NCBI GenBank assembly: GCA_030248195.1
Contig: JASAND010022164.1
Span: forward strand, 1 to 64,000
From: Trissonchulus latispiculum
Taxonomy: Eukaryota > Nematoda > Enoplea > Enoplida > Ironidae
Direction: 5' to 3'
DNA length: 64,000 nt
Shown: piece after piece, positions 46,331-56,888 of the stretch
Numbering within the stretch: the stretch's first letter is position 1
Layout: the number at the start of each line of letters is the position of its first letter
Notes under the pieces: model-generated
What the model saw: only the letters and a program-made list of their open reading frames with translations
The model's database searches: none
What the model was told of the DNA's origin: nothing
Made by a program: the position numbers and the translations under genes

Positions 46331-46516
46331 ATGGTTTTTAGTTTTGTCCTGTCCCTTTGCATTGTAGTATTCTGTACCATATCTGCAATTCGTGTTACTT
46401 TACGGTGGTATACCTGTTTTAGAACCATGTCCCAGAACCAGCTCAACATCTACTTCTACATCTGGATGGACCAGTATGATTACGGTCCGACTTCAGCGAT
46501 GTCTCGTCGGACGTGA
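46331..46516 (+). CDS. Small membrane-segment ORF of the giant element (61 aa)
   Basis: Starts with one clear hydrophobic segment (FSFVLSLCIVVFCTISAI) and a basic end (RVTLRWY), as for a small single-pass membrane protein. It sits 50 bp after the accessory ORF, which it may once have continued as membrane anchor. No family recognised. Confidence 0.35.
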   Translation: MVFSFVLSLCIVVFCTISAIRVTLRWYTCFRTMSQNQLNIYFYIWMDQYDYGPTSAMSRRT

Positions 46517-47103
46517 TCGAGATTGATTCTGATGATGACGATGCGATGTCGGTGGACTCCGCCATCTGCACCTCTCCATCCCTGCCCCCGCAGCCTTCCC
46601 CTCCTGTGGCCCGCATCCTGCAGTGCCACTACAGTGCCACTGCCGCGGAGACTATGGATGCCCCCTCCAGAGGACCGGAGCGGGAACCAGATACCTTGCC
46701 CCCTGAGCTGCGGAAATCCCACTATGGGGACTGGGTCCACACCTCCCCAGCCTCCACGAAAGTCTTCATTCCTCGGCGGCCCATCTCCATCCTGGGGCCG
46801 GAGGTAATCCCGATGAGCACGGTTCATTGTTTGATGTGTTTTTGGAAATTTAAGTTGTCTTTCTACTGTGTTCCCTTTCAGTTTCTCCCCGCTCCCCTCA
46901 CCCTTCAGTTTGAGAAATTCCCTGCTAAGGCCCGCCTGCGAGAAGCAGTGCATGCGCTCCCCCTCTTTCCTCCGTTTTTCGTTGCCCCAATCGTCTGTGC
47001 GGCGATAAATGTGTTTTGGTTTTGTATGAGCACCCAAGTTGGGGCGCTTCCGGTCGCATGCCTTTTGACCGTCAGCTGCCTCCCCTTGTTTCCTTTCTGT
47101 TGA
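46513..47103 (+). CDS. Acidic, proline-rich ORF of the giant element (196 aa)
   Basis: The ORF begins with EIDSDDDDAMSVDS and continues Pro/Ser-rich to about residue 100 (SHYGDWVHTSPASTKVFIPR), then becomes hydrophobic and Cys-rich. The change comes at GAG/GTAATC (46803/46804), a possible splice donor with an acceptor TTCCCTTTCAG near 46881. The second half may therefore be partly intronic read-through. The acidic-Ser/Pro part resembles a cytoplasmic tail or transactivator-like disordered region. No family recognised. Confidence 0.4.
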   Translation: MIEIDSDDDDAMSVDSAICTSPSLPPQPSPPVARILQCHYSATAAETMDAPSRGPEREPDTLPPELRKSHYGDWVHTSPASTKVFIPRRPISILGPEVIPMSTVHCLMCFWKFKLSFYCVPFQFLPAPLTLQFEKFPAKARLREAVHALPLFPPFFVAPIVCAAINVFWFCMSTQVGALPVACLLTVSCLPLFPFC

Positions 47104-49018
47104 ATGCATTGCAACGCTCGCACCCACTTATGCCTGCCAATTTGTCTTCTCACCAATTTTAAGTTTCTGTTAAACAATGGCTGAATGTGCACTTTTGAAG
47201 TTCTGAATGTAAAAGCGAGATTTGTTTAGAAGTTATTCAGAGAAAAGAGGAGTTTTGCATGAACCTGTTCACTGATCGCTCATTTTGGGAAAAGTTACAC
47301 GTGAAGGCAGGCTAGAATGGATGCGCATATGAACACGCTGCATGTTGAGATTCAGCTATTGTCTGTGTATATTACTGTTCGATCCATTTCTGTTTTAGTT
47401 ATCTGTTTTTGCCTGGTCTGACAGCCTTGATACTGGTCCCATCTCCCCGCTGCTACGGTTAGTTTATACCGGACCTGAGACTGCCACAACCCCCCACTGA
47501 GTTTGCTGTCACACTACGCATAAGCCACTGCACCATATGCGACACTGTGTTTCTGTCTCTTATTCACTAATACTAGACTGTTTCTGATTAGCCGCACTGA
47601 TTGAAGTAGAGCCGTGAATCGTGAAAGATGAATTGGAAGCACGCATTGAAGAGATTCTTGAGGACGTTCAATCATTGGAATCTAAAAAAGATAATTATTA
47701 AGTAACAAGCATAAAATTTGTGTTGTAGCTGTTTTCTGTCCGTGCTTGTCTGTACTTATTCCAGCAGGTCGTTTTCTCCTTTTCAGCAGTCCGGCGATGA
47801 TTGGATCTGGATCCTGGAACATCGATACTCATCTCGCTTGGGATACTGAGTTTACTCCGTTCTTTTCTGTTTACTAATTTTGATGTTCGCTATGTCTACG
47901 TTGCACCTAGAATTGAGAAGGATTGCTATTAAGAATACTAATTGAGACACGAATTCATGTCCTATTTAAAAATCTAACTGCAAATAAACGCACCTACTGA
48001 GAAATACGCCGACATGAAATGGTGTTGAACTCTGAATATTGACTAGTAATTTGGAAAAGTTAACTGAATATTCGGCGATTTCGAGACTGCGAAATGCAGT
48101 AATTTCCGTGAATTGAATGATGGCAGGGCAGCGTAATCACTTGCTCATTGTCTGAGAAACTGTTTTATACCATAACTTGTTCCGTACATGGTTCTGTTTC
48201 TAGGCAGTTTGCTCAGCAATGGTTATTTTTTGGTCCTCAATTTTTGGTCGCTTTCAGTCGGTCCGTGGTTCGATCCCCATCCGGTCGGAAGATCAACGTT
48301 CCTATCTCGATCATCATCTTCAACAGCACCGTCATCAGTTGGACACTCTTCCTCACATCTTTCAATTCTGATTTCTCCCCTTCCCACCAGAACCGTCCTC
48401 TACAACCATCCCTACGGCTCCATCAGTAACCTGGAGCCCTGCCAACGGGGTTGTCCCCCACGTCGGCGCCCGCTGACTTCCCTGACCGATGGCATGCCTA
48501 ACGCCTCGGTAACCGCCCCACCAGCACCGTCTCATCATAGCTCATCACGGAACGGCGCGGATCTCTACCTCTTGTCAGTCCAACTGGAATCTCTTGTCCC
48601 CGGGGTGGCAAATCTGCACCCATTCCTTCCTGGGCCGAAGTGAACTGTAACCGGCCACCAACCACTGCCGCTGTCTGCAGCCTGGAGCTCTGACCGTCGT
48701 AGGTCCCTCTCCGGCTATCTCCCACAGTCGTCTCCGTCCCTCCCCCTGCTGGACTGTACTGCCTGCCGAATGCACAAGCTACTGCAACCATCACTATTGA
48801 CAAGAAGAATTGTATGAACTAGAATTTTGTGGATGTAAATTTATGCATTGTATTTGTACAGTTGAGTTATCTAGATTGGAACATTATGCCATTTAAAAGA
48901 AGTATGTATGCTGTCACTGCTTGTCCAGGGACTGTGACTGATCGATACTAACAGTGCTCGTTTGTCTTGATACACTTCCCCCCCTAGTAAAAACCTATCA
49001 CATTTTTGCGGTGGAGAG
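47104..49018. other. 3' untranslated region of the giant element
   Basis: Nearly 2 kb between the last ORF and the 3' LTR. It holds a GC-richer Ser/Pro-coding stretch (48188-48643) without motif, and ends in GGTGGAGAG, a short purine-rich tract directly before the LTR. Confidence 0.5.
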
Positions 49019-49753
49019 TATGGAGGCTAAGAATTTTGTAATGCTGTGTAACGGATAAAATGAAGCAGAGATTGCCGAAATAATTGCTGAGATTAGCTGT
49101 TTGATTTGAGCGCTAAAGCTGAGATTAATTAGATTGATTAATAGATGTACTTGTGCTTGTTATAATTTTTGATTCTTGTATTCCTGTTCTGTTTTGGTAT
49201 CGCTGTATTGTGGATTCGGCCTTGACCCTGTGTTTGACCAATGCACAGTATTAGCTAGGTACTTACTTTTGTATTGTCCAAGTATTTCCACTTCTGAGTG
49301 GCTAGTGAAATTTTTGGTGGACTGTTATTGTCGCCGCTTTGAAGATGTTTGTTGAACTGTGGTTTGATGAGATTTAGTGGTCTTTGCAGAGAAGTTTGAA
49401 AAGAATGTACCTTTAGGAAATTTATGGGTTTATTTGCAAAACGGACCAAAATTGTGACTAATTTACATTAAAATAATAATCTAATTAATTTTAATGATCA
49501 GCATTTCTTCATCTGCGCTTGAGCGAGAATTAAGGTTTAGATAGTGTCAAGATCGTTAGCGTTAGGAGAGCAACTAATACAACAGGGACTTATCGTTGAG
49601 TGTATATCTATGACCCCGGTGTTGTAACTTTGAAGCTCTAGAGCTGCTTAACCAAAACCAGTGCTCATCACTGATTCAAAAAGATCAGTGGTTAACTTTG
49701 AAAGAAAAGAGAGTAGAAAACGACCCCCCCCCCCAACTAGCCTTTTTGTTACA
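49019..49753 (+). repeat. 3' LTR of the giant element (735 bp, with internal deletion)
   Basis: Matches the 5' LTR at both ends but lacks the block corresponding to 28321-29080. The junction AAAATT/GTGACT (at about 49456) shows a 3-bp ATT microhomology. Ends TTTTTGTTACA, followed by the target duplication TAAA. Confidence 0.9.
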
Positions 49754-50414
49754 TAAAATTAAATTCGTGTCCTCTTTCTGTATTGATTTGATGGCCAAAA
49801 TGCTTGAAGATAAATGTTTTTAATTTAGCCGCTAACTAAACAAGTTAGCCCTCACTTTTGATTCGTCATGATATTGGACTGGGAATCAAAATGTTCAAAG
49901 ATCATGCTAATCTTCGTTTACAGCTGATTTAAAAATGCGCCAACATTAATCAACACTATTGACGGTGAATGTGAGAAAACTAATCAAACAGTTAGCATGA
50001 GCAAATCTGATCCAAATTTCAACTCGCCTCCCCTAGGTGGATTGAAATTAGCCTATTCAAAACCATTTCAACAAAAATTGCAACTTTTTTTAGCAAATGA
50101 TATGAAACAATAATCAAATCTCGCATTTTACGAACAACAGGCGCCGTTGCTGGTTTCCTTTGTTTTAATCATTTATACGAAACTAGCTAAAACTTGTGGA
50201 GTAACTAATTTTCGTACTGCTTAACAATCTGAAGCCAGTCCGTATTTTGTACGGTGCCTAGACACAGCTGGTTCCTTATCTTTCGCCCAGCCAGCACTTT
50301 CACACACAATTTGCCTGATGACGGTGTCACCCTGTATTTAGCGCATTTTATGAACAACTAAGAGCCACCGAAAAATCCTAAACAAAGAGCCCCAGTCCAC
50401 TATTGTCTCTATGA
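49754..50414. repeat. Segmental duplication unit 1, part after the LTR element
   Basis: To about 50130 it matches 62013-62365 of unit 2. The flank before the LTR element (27795-27866) plus this flank together equal the uninterrupted unit 2 sequence. From 50130 to 54660 unit 1 has no counterpart. Confidence 0.88.
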
Positions 50415-51067
50415 TAGAGACCTTCACACAGGCCCGTCGGCCCGGCTCGGCCCGGCCCGCCCGGCCCGCGGGCCGGGCCGTGCCGGGCCGAGGGGAAACA
50501 ATTTGGGAGCGGGCCGGGCCGGGCCGAGTGCAAGATCGGGCCGGGCCGACCAAGATTCACTACATTTTTCCTATATTTATTGCTTTTTAATAACATATAT
50601 TTGTTAAAAGTTCTCCAACCACATGCAGAAAGATTTGAGGTCTGATCACTTTAAATAACGACTTAATCTTTTACATTTTTAGGAAACTATATAAATGTTG
50701 ATTGCTTTCATGGTTTTGTTGAAAATAGTTGCGAAGTTCTAAGTTCCTAAATAGGTTCATACTTCTTTTAAGCATTTATGCAATAATTTGGGGCCAATAA
50801 TAATTTAATTTTGAACGAAAATTCTTGGACTTGGCTTGACTTCAAATTCGTTCGTCAAAGGGTTGTATGGGGTTCATTTCGTTTGCTAAGTGTTTTAAAA
50901 TTTTCATAACTTGAAGCCAAGGTGTTGGGGAGAAAGGACGAGTGCGCCGAAATTATAAAATACAAAAACTTGACGAAAAATGTCAATGTTAAACTGTTTT
51001 TGCGTACCAAAAAATTGACTACAGTTTTAAACTTACGGGCCGGGCCGGGCCGGGCCGGGCCTGAGTT

Positions 51068-51160
51068 GGAGCGATTCGCGCAACTATGCGATTCGCGCAA
51101 CAGTAAAGTGTACAACGATTTCGCGCATCCCAAGAAAGTGTACACCGTGATCGCGCAACA
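51068..51160. repeat. Subterminal repeat array, left
   Basis: GCGATTCGCGCAA and TGTACAACGATTTCGCGCA units, the reverse complement of the array at 53343-53500. Confidence 0.75.
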
Positions 51161-53342
51161 CTGGTTATGTACAGAGTTATTGATAAAATGTGTTTTCTAA
51201 ATGTTGTCCTACTAGTCTATCAAGACAAAACAAATATATATATATATATACGTATAATTTTATTTTTATTCCATCGAGCGCTTGGGAAAGTTTTAGTAGA
51301 AGGTACATGGTTTACTGTTGCACATAAGAAAACTAAAGGTAATGTGGAAATACAGGTTAAGCCTTGTAATTTCTACAGAATATCGCTTACAGGTTACCTA
51401 TGGGGATATGTACTTTGGTGCAAGGAATAAAGATTCCAAGTTAGGTTAGCATTCCTGTCTGTAGCGTCTAATAAACGTTTATTACTCAATATTCTGATAA
51501 AGCAATCGGAGTTAAAAACGCGACAGTGATCAGTTTTGTTTTTGAAGACTGAAACTTGGAACAGTCTTTCTGCCCTCTGCCTGGGTTTTTTGTAACGGCT
51601 GCTGAGAAAATTTTGTCAAGCCTCCCTTCCCAGTATATGCCCCGCCCCTTTTTATATTTATACAGTGAAACCCTGTGAAAATTACAGGGTTGTCTTGTAA
51701 AAACTATGGTTGGGGTTCTTATTCAGCAATGTCGGAAGAAAGTAGGTGTTTCTTCAGATTTGTTACAGAAAACTTTTGTAGAAAAGCTACAGGTTTTTGA
51801 TGTTTGAGTCACTGAAATTAAATCTTAAACTAGGTTTTGGGTTGTACAGGTTTCAGTTTCAGACACACGAGCTAATACTCATATATCTACTGAAACTATC
51901 CTGAAACTGGAGACTGAAACTATAATTATTTTAGATTTTAACTGGCTTATTCAAATTATTTTAGGCGTTTAGAAACTGTTAACACACCTCTTAACAAACC
52001 TGTTAACAAACCTTAACAAACAAGAAAACTTGTTAACAAACCATCTATTTACAGAAAAACCCGGTTCTGGACAAACTGACAAAATTGGATATGACAAGCT
52101 TTTCTTCCTCGATCGCCGACCAATGATTAATATAATATTTCTGTTAATATAGTATTATATAAAATTATAATAGGCTGCACTTGACCATTATTGTGCTATA
52201 ATCTCGTTCCTCGTATAATTTTTTTGCGGTTTCGATTTCAGAAATTCTAGGAATACGAATCAGAAAAATGGGAAATGTACGAATTTAAACTAATTTTTTA
52301 TTTCATTTTACAATTTTATTTTTGTTCATTATTGCATTAAATTTTTAATGGGTTCAAATTTAATTTTTTTGAATTAATTTTTAAATTTTTAATTTATTAA
52401 ATTTAATGAGTATTAAGTAATTTGAGGGTTTTTTAATATTTTAACTCTGCTCTACAACGCTCATCAAGAGTGCTCTGTGTACTTTTTCTGAAGTTTCAGG
52501 AAGATAAGCTATACTTCTTGTTGATTACGCGGTCAAGTTTTCTATGTTCGTTAGATTTATAATTTGATTTTAGTTTAACGAAAAATTTAATACAGTAAAG
52601 AGCAAAAATAAAATTGAAAACTGGGACAGCAGAACCAGTTAGACTTCGTATTTTTTCTAGTTGGTATTTTCTCTATTTCTGGTTTTCTCATTCGTCTGCA
52701 GAATTTCTGAAATGGAGATTACAGGAATCACTTTTGTAGATGATAAATACAAGGCGCTCTATTGGCCATCGTTTGTAGTTTCAGAGGAGATACTTTGGTA
52801 AAAAGAATTGCAAGTTACTCTAGCATTTAATACAAAAGAAACTTGTAGTTTCCACTGGTTGACAGGTTAACTCTACAGGTTATTTATTACTCGTTTTGCT
52901 GATAGCGGAAACCGAGTAAAGCTCAATTCAGTTAATTAGATAATATTCTGAAAAAGAAATTGGTTTGAAAATAGATAATTGTTTTTAAAAATTTAATTAC
53001 ATTCAACAGAGAAATCTTTCCCCTCAGAAAAATTTCACCGGTGATATTTTTCTGGGGGATTTCACCGTGACGCCGACACTTGTACTTACCAGGTCCTTGG
53101 ACCGAAATTTAAGTTACTCCAACTAGTCCTATTTACTCACTGTTAAATTGCCTGTATTTAAGAAATACCCTTGAAAGTCAGCAGTATAAAATACTTATGT
53201 AAAATGTAAAATACTTAAATTGTAAATGCTGAAAACTCTCGTATACGTACGACTTGACGTGTGGTTACTTTATACATTAAATTTTATTTAGCGATGACTC
53301 TAAGTAAGGTATGTATAAAACATGCAATGCATATATATATGT

Positions 53343-53500
53343 AGCGTTGCGCGATCACGGTGTACACTTTCTTAGGGTGCGCGAAATCGTTGTACACTTT
53401 CCTGCTGCGCGAATCGCGTGTACATTTTGAAGATGTGCGCGATATCGCTGTACATTTTCTTGCTGCGCGAATCGAGTGTACATTTTATAAATACGCGGCC
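53343..53500. repeat. Subterminal repeat array, right (five units of about 29 bp)
   Basis: Units follow the pattern GCGCGA-(A/T)-(A/T)CG-TGTACA(C/T)TTT. Such arrays near transposon ends are often transposase-binding sites. Confidence 0.8.
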
Positions 53501-53541
53501 GGGCCTGAAAATTTGGGCCCGTGAAGGTCTCTAATCTATGA

Positions 53542-54660
53542 TGGCACCAAATGAATTTTTGGCCAATTCTGCAAGAATGTTCAGATCGTTCCATTTCTAA
53601 ACAGCAAAACAGTTATATCGTTTCAAAGAATCTTGCACAAAAGGACCGCAACAGCAGCTGTCAGTATCATTTTCGCACAAACTGTATGTCAAGCGATGCA
53701 GAAGCATTAAAGGCTTTGCGTAATAACAAAACATTTATGCCAATGAATAGGTCAGGAAGATGTCACTGAAAACATTTTTCACAGAAGATTCAAGACAGAA
53801 TAGAAATAATTTTATCGTAAAAGCAATATTATGTATAACGTATAAAGACATAGAAAAGATCCAAATGTTAGAGAACAATTTAAATTTCAACAAATAATTA
53901 AATTTTCTGGTGAAATTAGCCCAAAATTTAGTGTAAAATAGGTGTAAACAAAGATAACTGTTGACCCGCTCTGACCTGCGGCTACCCACTGACCTGAAGT
54001 CGATCCGCGGGTACCCACGACCCACTTCCAACTCTGCCTTGAGCTCTCTTTAACTTTGAAATATTCATCATCAGAAATTATCTTACAGCAACCAAGTCAA
54101 GTCCGTATTTTCTACGTTTATGATTCCCACAAAAATTATTAAAAACTGAATTGAAAAATGAATGAATTCATAAAAAACATTTAAAGATTACTTCAACGAC
54201 CGAAGCAGTACCTTATACGTTGTATAAAAATAAAGTTCCCTGAGCGCAAATGCATGTAGGAACTGGTGTTACAAGCACAAAATCAGATTTCAAAATGTTG
54301 AGATAGTCAAGATTACGTATGAGATTGCAGTTACAAGATCTCTTCGACAGTGGAAAGCTGTCCTAAATAAAATTTCAGTAAATAAAATAAATAATAACAA
54401 ATAAAAGATAATAAAATAGCTTGACAAACAAATAAAATCAGTATACCTAATATTATGACATTACGGCCAAATGAACACGCAGTAATAGTCGATAAATTTT
54501 GATTACCTAGAAAATCAGGTGTAACTAACGACTACAAAATCAGGCATGGATCAAAACAGCTGTAGCTAGTCTGACAAAATTCGTGGAAGAGAAAAACTTA
54601 TTGGCCTAGCTTTCAGAATAAAGCTTCACAAGAATTTCGGAAAAAGAATTCAGCAAAAAT
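53542..54660. other. Unit-1-specific intergenic stretch
   Basis: No counterpart in unit 2 and no recognisable gene. Short ORFs at 53551-53769 and 53735-54031 have no motifs. Confidence 0.45.
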
Positions 54661-54829
54661 GTAAAAAATTTCAAGAAAAGCTCCTGTCCTGCCAGCAAGA
54701 TTTGATCAAGCAGATATTGCTGAAAAGACTGATGTAAGCATTGTAATGTAGTCGCTAATTGATCTACCAATCATTAACTGGGCTGATGTCTGATTGGCTG
54801 ATTCAGTTTTGGCGCCAAATTTCTTTTGC

Positions 54830-54838
54830 TATAAATAG
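54830..54838 (+). promoter_or_regulatory. TATA box conserved in both units
   Basis: TATAAATAG with well-kept neighbourhood (TTTCTTTTGC before, CTGAGCGAAC after). It is repeated at 62552-62560. It points to a plus-strand transcript starting near 54862. The first ATG (ATGCAGGCCTAG) is followed by a stop, so the product is a non-coding RNA or a spliced mRNA. Confidence 0.55.
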
Positions 54839-54956
54839 CTGAGCGAACAACCAGTTAGCAATCATTTGAACATTTTTCGTTTCTTTTCATCTCTTGATTA
54901 GTGATGCAGGCCTAGACTTGACGGTTGCACATTAACTCAAGGGATGAAAAAGAAAG

Positions 54957-55076
54957 CAATATTCAATTAATTTACAAATGTGTGCTGTTTTGAATAGCCA
55001 ATTAGTTCCATTATGATTTACTTTTCATGTTTGTTATTCTGTTGACTGGCAATAAATACTAATACTAATACTAAAG
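54957..55076 (+). mobile_element. 120-bp insertion with (AATACT)n tail
   Basis: Absent from unit 2. Flanked by AAAG (54953-54956 and 55073-55076) and ending in AATAAATACTAATACTAATA. It looks like a short retroposed 3' end of a LINE or SINE with target duplication. Confidence 0.6.
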
Positions 55077-55282
55077 TGATTTTGAGATTTTGCGGTACGG
55101 AAACCTCTTCGTATAGGAACTAGATTGGCTTTACAGCGTTATTTTCAGTGAGCTTCGATATTGCAATCAGGCAGTGTTTGGAGTTTGTCATTGCAGTATC
55201 AAGGCTCACTGATTTGCAAGATTACCAAATCAGCTCGCATTGCTTTTAATTTCGCGGAAAGGAGAATCAACTCGTTCGGTGG

Positions 55283-55489
55283 ATGGAACTGTCTAACACA
55301 TCACCGGGTTTGATTCTTCTGACTGTGAAATTAATATCTATTGCTGCACTCTCACATCAAGTGAAAGAACTCACTGTGACTTACAGAGACGGTCAAAACC
55401 TGTATCACAGTAGTTCTTGCTACTTGTTGTTGTTGCTACTTGCTACTTTTTGGTTTCGTTTTGGCATGACTGCGATATTGTTGTACTAA
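55283..55489 (+). CDS. Short ORF of unit 1 (68 aa), doubtful
   Basis: MELSNTSPGLILLTVKLISI, then a hydrophobic end (CYLLLLLLATFWFRFGM). The unit 2 copy (from 62872) has the same first 40 codons, but a 1-bp difference in GAGACGGTC / GAGACAGTTC shifts the frame and it stops at 63000. This speaks against strong coding constraint. It lies downstream of the conserved TATA box. Confidence 0.3.
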   Translation: MELSNTSPGLILLTVKLISIAALSHQVKELTVTYRDGQNLYHSSSCYLLLLLLATFWFRFGMTAILLY

Positions 55490-56472
55490 GCTTCTGGTTA
55501 TATATATCAAGAAATATATAAAGCATGATCAGCCCAATGGGCCGATATCTGCAATGAACTAATCCTTTCAAGTAATTGTTTGCTAGCTTGAAAGGATCTT
55601 TAAGATATCTTACACTGATCGTATTTTTAAGATTAAGTTAATTGCGAACTGTACTAATGGGCAATGTCAAAGCGTTCAGAGCTAAATGCACTAAGACTTG
55701 TCTCAATCATGTGGAACGAAAATAAAAAATAAAACCTTTCAATCCCAGCAAAACAGAGCAACTGTTGTCTGGCCAAAACTAGTTCAAATCAAACAAGCAG
55801 ATTTTCTTTAATCCCAACTTGTTTTCTATACTTTACTTTGTTTAGCAATTGGTAATTGAGAACAATTTTCATGCCAGGGGCCAATGTCATAGAATTTTTC
55901 ACAGCCATCTCGCCCCAGTCGGTTCACCGGTGAGTGGTAGTGTCAGCAATTTTAAACTGTCGGGGGACGGGGCAGCTGACACTGAACAATTGCATTGCAG
56001 GTGCAATTATCCGACGTATTCTACAAGGCTATCAGTACGTACATTACTTTCACCGCAATGGAGGTCCTGTGGTAACTCCATCAAACAGACAGCCACATAT
56101 ACAGAACAGAACTTAACAAAATTGAAAATGCGCTTTTGCGTTCACCGTTGTCATAAATGAAAAGCCAATGATTTAACATATTTCAAGCTTCCGTTTTTTC
56201 CAAAACAATTATCGTCCCACAAAATATTTCAAAAATAACCTAGCAATTTCGCACAAAACCCAATGCTAGCAGACGAATTTGACAATTTTGATTGTTTTCC
56301 GTTTTTCTGTCTTGCCTACAGCAAAGCTTGGTTTAAGTTAAGCTTCCTATGTCAGTGGGTGTATCCTGTCATTTGCAGGTAATTGGTAAATAATAAACTA
56401 TAATATCCCTTAGACAAGTAGTAGTAGACAAGTAATCCGCTACATACATAAGAAGGGGAAATATTAGTTGCC

Positions 56473-56736
56473 ATGTTAGTTCAGTTTAGTCTCTCCAACT
56501 ATCTGCTAGCGACATGCGATCTTTTCCAATCTTGCTCGCTATGTGCACAATTAGTAATGTTCCAACCGCTGAATCGCTTGAGCTACTACCAAGCCAGAGA
56601 TAAGCTGAACCAGAGCTCAGCCCTGTCGAAGAATGGGTCAAAGCCGAAGCCGAAGAAACCAACCCTGATCTGCCCGCCTAGCTGCGTTCCAATTAGTGGC
56701 AAGCAGCGTTACCAGATCCTGTTCATTTTGTGGTAA
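56473..56736 (+). pseudogene. Short secreted peptide, copy 2, signal peptide frameshifted
   Basis: The ATG equivalent to that of copy 1 (56514) reads MRSFPILLAMCTIS and then loses frame, because 20 bp of the signal-peptide region present in copy 1 (23891-23910) are missing. The mature part (VMFQPLNRLSYYQAR... to LFILW, 56551-56736) remains open and differs by 6 residues from copy 1. An upstream ATG (56473) is in frame with it and would give a different, Cys-containing N-terminus (MLVQFSLSNYLLATCDLFQS), which is moderately hydrophobic. AATAAA lies at 56764-56769. It is either a pseudogene or a peptide with a newly made leader. Confidence 0.65.
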
Positions 56737-56888
56737 ATCGGATAAAGAGACCACAAAAGTGGTAATAAAACTAAGTCGCCTCGCTTAAAGCCGTCGTTTT
56801 ATTCTTCTGTAATTTGAGTGTACATAAGTGTTGGCATAAGAATAAATATGTACTACTTAAGCAAGAAAAGAATATGGAAGGTATGACC

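Larger units (their letters stand above)
27867..49753 (+). mobile_element. Giant Ty3/Gypsy-type LTR retrotransposon with env-like and OTU-like genes
   Basis: The long terminal repeats (27867-29375 and 49019-49753) are flanked by TAAA (27863-27866 and 49754-49757). The homologous site in duplication unit 2, near 62.01 kb, is empty. The order inside is gag, env-like gene, two retropepsin-like domains, RT, RNase H, integrase, OTU-like domain, small ORFs. It is interrupted by an LTR element (35325-38590) and a LINE fragment (39143-40786) that itself carries a MITE. Net length is about 17 kb, very long for this superfamily. LTRs differ by roughly 4% in a hand count, and every gene has stops or frameshifts, so this copy is inactive. 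RT, IN and PR read as Ty3/Gypsy. Confidence 0.88.
50415..53533. mobile_element. 3.1-kb hAT-like non-autonomous element with CCGGGCC-rich ends
   Basis: Ends TAGAGACCTTCAC (50415) and GTGAAGGTCTCTA (53533) are inverted repeats. Flanks CTCTATGA and ATCTATGA match in 7 of 8 bases. Next to the ends lie GGCCCGG-type runs (50430-50545, 53498-53520), and a third run lies at 51037-51061. Subterminal inverted arrays of GCGCGA...TGTACA units follow. The AT-rich body holds no transposase. The extra internal GC run suggests one copy inside another. Confidence 0.78.
54661..55487. repeat. Segmental duplication unit 1, right end
   Basis: Matches 62378-63017: AAGATTTGATCAAGCAGATA..., the TATA box, and a short ORF. 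It ends where unit 2 begins (AAGCTTCTGG at 55488). Confidence 0.9.

Noticed and set aside
46480..47127. 215-codon minus-strand ORF
   Set aside because: Antisense to the acidic Pro/Ser-rich ORF of the giant element; composition is that of complementary codons and the element is transcribed on the plus strand.
53346..53500. CRISPR-like array of 29-bp units
   Set aside because: The units have no unique spacers, lie in a eukaryotic transposon and are mirrored at the other end; they are subterminal repeats.
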